The translations under genes and the position numbers were made by a program. 64,000 bases of DNA from Anaspis maculata (taxonomy: Eukaryota > Arthropoda > Insecta > Coleoptera > Scraptiidae), in the NCBI GenBank assembly GCA_949128115.1, contig OX421966.1:63795416-63859415 (forward strand), written 5' to 3'. Of this stretch, positions 56,589 through 64,000 are shown one piece after another (within the stretch, counting starts at the first letter, position 1; each line of letters starts with the position of its first letter). Under the pieces are notes generated by a model. That model was not told the DNA's origin, searched no databases, and was given only the letters and a program-made list of their open reading frames with translations.

Positions 56589-58419
56589 GTCCGGTGGTTA
56601 AGCGTCCTAACTATGCATTTTGAGCTTAAGCAATGCGCTTCTGGGGTTTGATTGGGGGTCCCTCAACCTTAATTTCAAGAGTTGGAGACATTGGTGCACT
56701 CGATGCGGAGGGGGTCTGGGGGCCCCTTGAAAGTTGAAGGTGTGGGGCTTCCCACCAAATCACCAATTCTACTTGGATGTCATCAAACGACTCTAACCTA
56801 CACATTGACAACATTTGTTACCATGTCCCAACAGTTCTTCACACTGAAAAAAATTAGTTCTTATGACAGATCGGAAAAAACAGTTTTTCTCAATTTTTCA
56901 TCCCCATAACGAATAAACTGCCAGGTGTAGTGTCATTTTGGAGTAAACGGCATCCTCTGATTTCATTCACCGAGTCAAAATGTTTGTGAGACCACCACGC
57001 AAAGAATGACACGCCAAGAAGTGAGCATTTTTGAGCACCTCATTTAACAGTAGTTTCTTGGCTGATACCAATCGATATGATTGATAATTTTGTCATGGAT
57101 CAATAACTTGAACTCTTTTGTAACGGTAATGCATGTGAATGAAACTCGACACGAGCGTGGAGGCTTGGAAAAGAAATAATTTTCTCCAGCGGTCGAATTT
57201 ATTTCGGGCCTACTGAGCGTTAGTTTGTTGGGCTCAGGCAGGCAGCGCCAGCGTTTGGATAGCTTTGGAAGCAAAATTTCTATATCTTTCTGAAAAGTTG
57301 AGCAGTTTAATTCTGGAAATCGATTTATGAATCATCAATGATTGTTTTGCCGGTCAGTACCCACATGGTGGTTAACTGCAGAGGTGATGGCTAACGGCGG
57401 AGGCGAGGGCGGAGGAAATTCAACGTCCAAGATCTTATTTTCTGCCACTATGACAGTCATTTTCACGGTTGTTTTTATAAAATTATTTCTTCTCCAAACA
57501 TAAGAAAACTTACACGTACAAAATGATAACAACCTTGAAGGTTGGTAGAGGAAAATAAAAAATAACACTTTAAAAGTTGAATGCCCTCCGTCGTCAGCCA
57601 TGATCCCTGCAGTTAATCCCCATGGGGGTACCTACTGACTGTCAAAATAATCTTTGATGATTCTCAAATCAGTTTCCAGAATTATGCTACTCAGCTGCAT
57701 AGACAGATATGGAAATTTTGTCTCCGAACCTATTCAAACGCTGCCTGCCTGAGTCCAACAAACTAACGCTCAGTAGGCGTGAAATAAATTCGACCGCTGG
57801 AGAAAAAATTTTCTCCCAGGCCTCCACACTCGTGTCGAGTTTCATTCACATGTATTACCGTTACAAAAGAGTTCAAGGTATTAATCCATGTCAAAATTAT
57901 CAATCATATCGATTGGTATCAGTCAAGAAACTACTGTTAAATGAGGTGCTCAAAAATGCTCACTTCTTGGCGTGCCATTCTTTGCACGGTGGTCTCACAA
58001 ACATTTTGACTTGGTGAATGAAACCAGAGGATGCTGTTTATTCTAAAATGACACCAAACTTGGCAGTTTATTCGTTGTGGGGATGAAGAATTGAGAAAAA
58101 CAGTTTTTTCCGATCTGTCATAAGAATTAATTTTTTTCAGTGTGAAGAGCTGTTGGGACATTGTAACAAATGTTGTCAATGTGTAGGTTAGAGTCGTTGA
58201 TTGACATCCAAGTAGGAATTTCGTGGTGGTATGGTGATTTGGTGGGAAGCCTCGCACCTTCAACTTTCAAGGGCCCCCCAGACCCCCTCCGCATCGAGTG
58301 CACCGATGTCTCCAACTCTTGAAATTAAGGTATGGGGATCCCCAATCGAACCCCAAAAGCGCATTGCTTAAGCTCAAAATGCATAGTTCGAGCTTTTTTT
58401 GGCGCTTAACCACCGGACT
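56589..58419. mobile_element. GTCCGGTGG-family foldback element, complete
   Basis: GTCCGGTGGTTAAGCG at 56,589 is mirrored by CGCTTAACCACCGGAC ending at 58,419, with TA on both sides (56,587-56,588 and 58,420-58,421). The longer flank TATGT also repeats at 56,582-56,586 and 58,420-58,424. The arms of about 800 bp pair through AAGCAATGCGCTT, AGGGGGTCTGGGGGCCCC, TGACATTTGTTACC-type blocks and AGCATTTTTGAGCACCTCATT. The loop is about 57,390-57,600. It shares only the termini and architecture with the 50,409-53,380 element, so it is a different subfamily. No transposase. Confidence 0.85.
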
Positions 58420-58627
58420 ATGTTAAAACATAAGCTACACAGATTGTTTTAAGCTAGTTCCCAGCCAGTAAACAATTATTTCCTTACTGAGCTGATTTTT
58501 GCATGGCATGTTGTGGCGGTTACCATGAATTTTCCAAATCAGAATTCTTGACGTAACATTAGTAACTTTATGTCAAATCATAATTATCATCATGGAAACC
58601 ATATCAGCCCCCTTTTGGTCATTTTTG

Positions 58628-59155
58628 TACAGGGTGTTCACGCGAGAGGAATACCCACCTATCAAAAACTTTCTTTTCATGATAATTCAAAGAAAAAACT
58701 TTCCTGGAACAATTTTTTCCGTATTTTCTGGATATGTCAAGGCCATGTACAGGGTGTCGCGTTTCTTGCATTTTTTTTGAAACATTCCGAATTTCTCTAC
58801 CACAATCAATGCACACTGTTATTCTGATTACAAAAATGCATGACACTTCTGAAAAAAATTCTAAAAAAATTGAAAAATTTACAAATTTTTAATGATGGAT
58901 CCATTTTACAGTTCAAATATGTTCAAAATATTCTGTTTTACTTCCAAATGACATGGAATGACATAGAATGACTGATAAAATATCTGGGAAATATCTGATT
59001 TTAAAATTCCAAAGTCCATCATTCCAAAACAAATATTTTTGAGCTGTCATTTTGAATTTTTCGATAAAAAAAAAAATTATAAGTCTCATGCATTTCTGTA
59101 ATCAGGTTAAGAATGTGAATCAACTGTGGTGCTGATAACGAAATACAGGGTGGGA
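58628..59155. mobile_element. Cluster of TACAGGGTG ends, probable MITE
   Basis: TACAGGGTG occurs at about 58,628, 58,748 and 59,147. Sequence after the second (TGCACACTGTTATTCTGATTACA-like, ATGCATGACA) is mirrored imperfectly near 59,080-59,125 (CTCATGCATTTCTGTAATCAG, AATGTG). The arms are diverged and the boundaries uncertain. Confidence 0.4.
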
Positions 59156-59178
59156 TCAGAAAGTATTGTGGAGTTCGG

Positions 59179-59517
59179 CGCATCGAGTGGAAGTTTAACC
59201 CACCAACGGCCGCGTGGTGGGGCGGACGGCGGGAGCGCCTAATTGGACTTGAGGAGTTTTCGACCGTGTTATGCGATGCAAAAGGTGTAATGAATTCACG
59301 TCCAGTCAGCTATTTGTCCAGCGATCCGTCTGAGCTACTTCCGCTGACACTAGCCATGTTTATACAAGATAATCGAGAAACAGGGGTTCCTGACTGCGAC
59401 AGTGTGGATGCAACAGCACTGAGCAGGCGACATCCTGTATTTGACACGAAATGGAAAATGATACTTGACATTTTCAGAAACAACGGAAAAAGTTGTTCCA
59501 GGATATTTTTGAAGTAA
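59179..59517 (+). pseudogene. BEL/Pao integrase fragment with in-frame deletion
   Basis: The frame starts RIEWKFNPPTAAWWGG, the typical BEL/Pao segment around the end of the integrase core. It continues RRERLIGL, then jumps directly to EEFSTVLCDAKGVMNSRPVS, YLSSDPSELLPLTLAMFIQD and VPDCDSVDATALSRR. In intact BEL/Pao polyproteins about 20 residues lie between WERLI and the EE-STVLC segment, so a small in-frame deletion has occurred. The tail from about 59,460 no longer fits. The catalytic D,D,E residues lie upstream and are absent. A relic, still open over 113 codons. Confidence 0.85.
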
Positions 59518-59519
59518 AA

Positions 59520-60515
59520 CTTATTATCGCTCGCTTAGATCACAACAACCACAGATGAGGGACTCCGTGGATGAGAGTGAATTCGGTTGATGCGAGGATG
59601 ATGTGTGACGCTTTGGTGTAACGCTCGGTGTAACGTTTTACTGGGTGACCAGTGGCGCCCAGGGAATGGAAGAAGGGAATGTGTTGTGAGGCTTGCTTTT
59701 AACTGTTATGTTAGTATTATTTCACCGCTTGCATCGTGTTTTGAGTACTTCAGATTTCATCATGAATAAGAATTTGATCTGATCGATGAATTTTAACTTA
59801 CGAAAGTGTCATTTATTGCGATCAGAAAATGATTAGTTTATTTCTTGAAATAAATTAGCCGAGTAGCCGAGCCGCTGTTTTGCTGTCTAACTGATGGGGG
59901 TGACCTCTACCATCAAATATACAAACTTTCATTTTTACAGGTATTTTCTGCCGGCGGTGCCGACATGTGCCGGCATGTTAGCCTCAATCAAAATAGAAAC
60001 CTATTTATTATAATTCTCATATTTTTTTGTACCTAAACTAGGGATGTCCAAATGTTGTCGGTGAATCGATTACTGTAAGTCGAACTGAATCGCAATGGAT
60101 AGTTTGATTCGATGAAAAAAATCGTATGAGACGAATCGAGAACTGATTGTAGGTGAATAATTCTACTAAATCAATGCGAAAGCTCTAAAAAAACCTCGAA
60201 AAAAACTTTCAAGCAAAAAAGATACAAACAGTGGATTTCATCCAGACTTGGCAAACTAACCAAGTTAACAAGCGGAGCGAGTTGCTTTGCCAAATAGGTA
60301 GGGGCTATCTGATTTTATAGACATTTGGCCACTTTATTCTGGGATACCTGTGAGTATTAGTATACTGTAGGTATTTACAGGCCGTTACACTTTTTTTGTC
60401 AATATTTCAGGAGGTAGTAGAGCATCAAAAAATAAGTGAACTATTTATATCTTGAAAAAAATAATATCGGAAACGCTTTATAATGGTGATAGAGGCTTCC
60501 AAAGTTGAGTTTTGT
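59520..60515. other. anonymous sequence
   Basis: No supported gene. A BEL/Pao 3' LTR might be expected nearby, but I cannot define one. Confidence 0.3.
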
Positions 60516-60519
60516 AATA

Positions 60520-60655
60520 GTACATTACGTAATAAGAGTAGTAAGTAGCATATTACGCACGGAGGGAAATGTTGCGCACGAGCGAGCAAAGCGAGCGAGT
60601 GCAGTATTCCCTGAGTGCGTAATTGCTTTACTACTCGTATTACGTACCGTACTTT
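60520..60655. mobile_element. Small hairpin MITE with TTACGTAAT arms
   Basis: AGTACATTACGTAATAAGAGTAGTAA is mirrored by TTTACTACTCGTATTACGTACCGTACT (with mismatches), then ATTACGCA-GGAGGGAAT by ATTCCCTGAGTGCGTAAT. The loop is GAGCGAGCAAAGCGAGCGAG. About 136 bp, non-coding. Confidence 0.75.
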
Positions 60656-60659
60656 ACCT

Positions 60660-62440
60660 ACGACCCCCCCCCTCCATCTTTTTCTTTGCCGAGTGTTGGA
60701 AAAAATTAGCTGCAATATAGCTCCTTTATTTATTGTCAGATTTGCTTCATTGATACACCAAATGAAATGATTTGATGCCCACTATATTGTGGGTGTCAAT
60801 TTGTGTGAATTATGACAATGGCAAAATAATTTGACACTAAACTTGTCTAATATGCGCTCAGGTGTCTACTCACCTACTTGATGCCATCAAGTATATAGTA
60901 TGTTTCTCAAACTATTACTTACCTTAAACACTACTACTTACTACCTATTCACAGTATTGTAGGAATACTTATTGTAATTTTGTTACAAAGTCAACCTACC
61001 AAGCTCTATCATTCACTAAGATTATGGAGCATAGAATTGAAAATCTCTTCCAAATACCCACCCTTAGGTGCGTAATAACAGGATCCATATTGCATATTAG
61101 AATGAAACAGCACAATTGATGGTATTTCTGAATTATATTAACTTGAGTATTACACAGATGGTATACTAGAACAACCTACAATGATCAGTCAAAATACAGT
61201 TGCATTACTTCGATTCCAAATTTGCCCGAGTAGGCTTCGAAAGCCTTATCTTATCCCAAAGTTTCGTGTCTGGTGCAGTTTTTTTTGTAAAATGTAGAAT
61301 GTACCAATAACTTCTTCACGAATTGAGACCCTGGAATAAGAATCACCTTTAGAACAAAGCCGTAGTTGTTGAATATTGTCTTGACTCTAGTACCTGGCAA
61401 ACCGCGTGAAGATATTTCCAAAGTTTCGAGTCAGATGATGATCCTTTTCCTGGCGCAATCCAACGGTGCAATGTGCAATAACTTGGCAAGTTGAAAACCT
61501 AGAATAAAAGCACAATAGGAAGAGGTATATTATGAGTGGTCTGTGCTGAAATTACCTGCATAGCCGTGAATATTTCGTTTGCCTCCGTCCCAATGTGTGC
61601 CGCAGTAAATTGATTCAATTATGTATAAAGCGTAATCGGCAGGTATGCCAAATGTTTTGCAAAACTGTGAATTAGTACTCGGAACAAACAAATCCATACT
61701 TTGTTGTTATATCTGGGAATAGTTTTGGAGGTTATGTCACCCCAAATGTCGTTTCTCGCAGGCCGTCACAACCTGAAGTCAAAGCTACCAGAAACCAGTT
61801 TCACACGATGCTACAAAATCCGCACTTTGTCAAGTACAATTAAAAATTGTATGGTGCTATATCAGAATTATTTGACTTTTAGTTTCGATTGTAGGTATGA
61901 TACCGCACAATTTTTGATCGAATGAAATTAATAACCCTATGTTTGAACTTCAATAACTTATCATCGTGTAAATCCAACTCCACTAGCTGTAATGCGTGCT
62001 CCGGTGGATTGAGCGCGAGTCGATGGGATAGATGTCTTCTCCCAGTTCCAACTGCACTGCCCACAAAGGAAAAATTATAATGGTGTAATGAAACTGTAGT
62101 AATGTAAATGAGAATTTAGTAAAAAATATTCCAAATTGTTGCAATTGAATGGATATATTTTAAAAAGTTGGATTTTTACATCTCACCTGTTGCTGTACAC
62201 AGGACGTAAGGTATCAGGAAGGTATCAATATAAACTGCTCAACAATGAAAGTGTTACAAAGCAAAAATTTACCCAATTTTGAACCGCTGTAACTTTTGAT
62301 TGGCACAAACGATTCCAATTCTGTTTCAAGTACTGAAGAGCCCAATTTTTTGGCCATCTTTCTTGTCAATATGAAATCCATAGAGCCCCTTATGAAACTT
62401 CTACAGGGTGATGAACAGAGCAGTGCAAAATTGATGAAAG
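60660..62440. other. anonymous, least repetitive stretch of the window
   Basis: I see no clear repeat and no supported exon. If a host intron or intergenic unique sequence exists in the window, this is a good candidate. Confidence 0.3.
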
Positions 62441-62452
62441 TTCAACATACCC

Positions 62453-64000
62453 CCGTTTTCGTTAAAAAATTTTTTTGGGAGTATCAACGCCAAATTTATG
62501 AAGAATGATGTGTTCCCTCGAAACGGTTTTTGAATTTTCGGGATTCCAGTCGAAACAGCCAAAATATGATTTTTTATTGTGAATACTGTGAATTATTCCT
62601 GTAGCAACGCAAAAACATTGGAACTTTTCATATCAAGATGACGCCACTTGGTAGGCTTGTTCACTGAACAATTCTGAGCAATTTGATATGCAACACGTTC
62701 CTATTGTCTAGTGTAGGGGTGAAGAAAAGCCCAATTGGCAGCGTACTTTTTGGTACTACTCCTAAAATTTGGGTTTTAGCATTGAAAAAAGGTTAATTCT
62801 TACTCTCTTTGGTCAACATGGGACTACGTCATTAGAATTGGATAAACCACATTTCCGCCATTTTGAAATTTTTTGCCTTTACCTCAAATTTCAAAATATA
62901 GGCATATTTGCTCGCATGTTTGGCATCATTTCTTGAAATGTTGGTCCCCAAAATGGGATTCTGTCAATAAGATCTATCTATCTGTTTGTTTATCTGTCTA
63001 TCTTTTTCCGAAAAAATATTTATAGAATTTTTAACCCCACCCTCCTTCTTCCTAAAATTCTCTGAGTGTCCAATTTAATATTCTTGACCTCTCAATTCTT
63101 TTCAATGCGGTCAACGTCATATTGCATAGCATCGGAAGAGATAATTTTCTGTGGAAAAAATGCCACCCAAATTTCACCCTTTCGCTCCCCCCACCTTATC
63201 TCAAAAATCTCAAATGGCAATATCTACTTTGTGATACATCAAATTGAAAAAAATTAAATTTTCTCCATGAACAGAATTTTTTCAAATTTCTTAAAACCTC
63301 CATTTTCCTCACAAAACACCTCAAATGTCTAATTTATTTGGAGAGGGGTTGAAAATTTCAAAAAAATTGTTTTTGGAAAGAGAATTCAATTACCTTCAAT
63401 TTGATGTATCACAAAGTAGGTGGTGTTTTGTTAAATTTTGAAGCTGAAGTGGGGGAGAGCAAAAGGGTCAATTTGGGTAGCACTTTTTACCGAAAATTCT
63501 TTTCTTCGATGTTTTTTATGATGAAACTGACTGAATTAAAAACAATTGAGAGGTTCAGGATTAAAAAGAGGACAGTCAGAGAATTTTTAGGGCGAAGGAA
63601 GGTGGGGTTAAAAATTTTGTGATAATTTTGTTCAGAAAGAAAATTTGATCCTCTTCTATTTGATGTATCGCAAGGTAGGTCATGTCATTTGAAATTTCGA
63701 AGTTGGGGTAAGTCGAGACGAGGGGGCTTGAGATAGAAATTTGCCAATTTATGTTTTAGATGTCTCGTTTGATTTTAAAAATCGACCTGTTTTAGCTCGA
63801 AGGAATATTCACTAGGAATCGGGAGTTATTGCAGGTGGATAGTTTTTAAATGATCACCCGGTGCAGTATTCACAATAAAAAATCACATTTTGGCTGTTTC
63901 GGCTGGAATCCCGAAAATTCAAAAACCGTTTCGAGGGAACACATCATTCTTCATAAATTTGGTGGTTATACTTCCAAAAAAAAATTTGGTAAAAACGGGG
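62453..64000. mobile_element. Long palindromic element running off the right edge
   Basis: CCCCGTTTTCGTTAAAAAA at about 62,453 is mirrored by the final bases of the window. Inwards, CGAAACGGTTTTTGAATTTTCGGG pairs with 63,900-63,940, and CCTCTCAATT...CAACGTC with 63,540-63,560. Blocks around TTTGTGATACATCAAATTGAA / TTCAATTTGATGTATCACAAA meet at about 63,320. Arms exceed 700 bases and are moderately diverged. The outer ends lie left of 62,453 and beyond the window. A decayed copy lies at 2,060-2,400. Confidence 0.75.

Overview
This is a repeat-dominated stretch of a eukaryotic nuclear genome, most likely an insect or other arthropod. It is AT-rich, has no bacterial-style gene packing, and carries relics of mobile families common in insects: an errantivirus-type (Gypsy/env) provirus, Jockey- and R1-like LINEs, a BEL/Pao integrase, hAT elements with 8-bp target duplications and many TA-flanked mariner-like miniature elements. 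The sequence alone does not fix the order of insect. No complete host gene is visible. The best host-gene candidates are single exons: a first coding exon with a signal peptide at 35,522-35,786 (+) and a short signal-peptide exon with a splice donor at 54,141-54,202 (+).

Layout. 1-6.4 kb: a core-promoter-like TATA/Inr pair, then a run of palindromic repeats (2.5, 3.2, 4.0 and 5.7-6.4 kb). 7.5 and 13.9 kb: two arrays of the same GGATCCGTGG minisatellite. 9.5-11.4 kb: an element with short terminal inverted repeats filled with degenerate GGTTATAT motifs. 12.4-13.7 kb: a tRNA-derived SINE head and a 150-bp tandem repeat. 14.2-15.0 kb: membrane-protein-like reading frames. 15.1-16.9 kb: broken Jockey and R1-like reverse transcriptases. 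17.6-19.7 kb: a 1.65-kb palindrome nested in a GTCCGGTGG-ended element. 20.3-21.1 kb: a non-autonomous hAT.

23.7-32.5 kb is the most striking region. It is a composite foldback structure with long inverted arms, inverted TCGAAAA-type minisatellites inside the arms, and a core of about thirteen 90-bp tandem repeats. At least two further elements have inserted into its arms. 33.0-35.3 kb: a LINE with an intact reverse transcriptase ORF inserted in another inverted-repeat element. 37.2-41.1 kb: a 73-bp satellite, then the 3' part of an errantivirus on the minus strand (integrase, broken env, probable LTR), cut at its 5' side by another element. 42.8-43.5 kb: a frameshifted, probably transposon-associated gene.

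45-64 kb: further nested elements. These include a GTCCGGTGG foldback (50.4-53.4 kb) holding a mariner-like MITE and a tandem hAT dimer, a second full GTCCGGTGG foldback (56.6-58.4 kb), several TACAGGG-ended palindromes, two GACTTCCTC minisatellites, a BEL/Pao fragment (59.2 kb), and a palindrome running off the right edge. There is no operon-like cooperation between genes. The organisation is layers of transposons inserted into one another, with an unusual density of long palindromes whose transcripts would fold into long double-stranded RNA.
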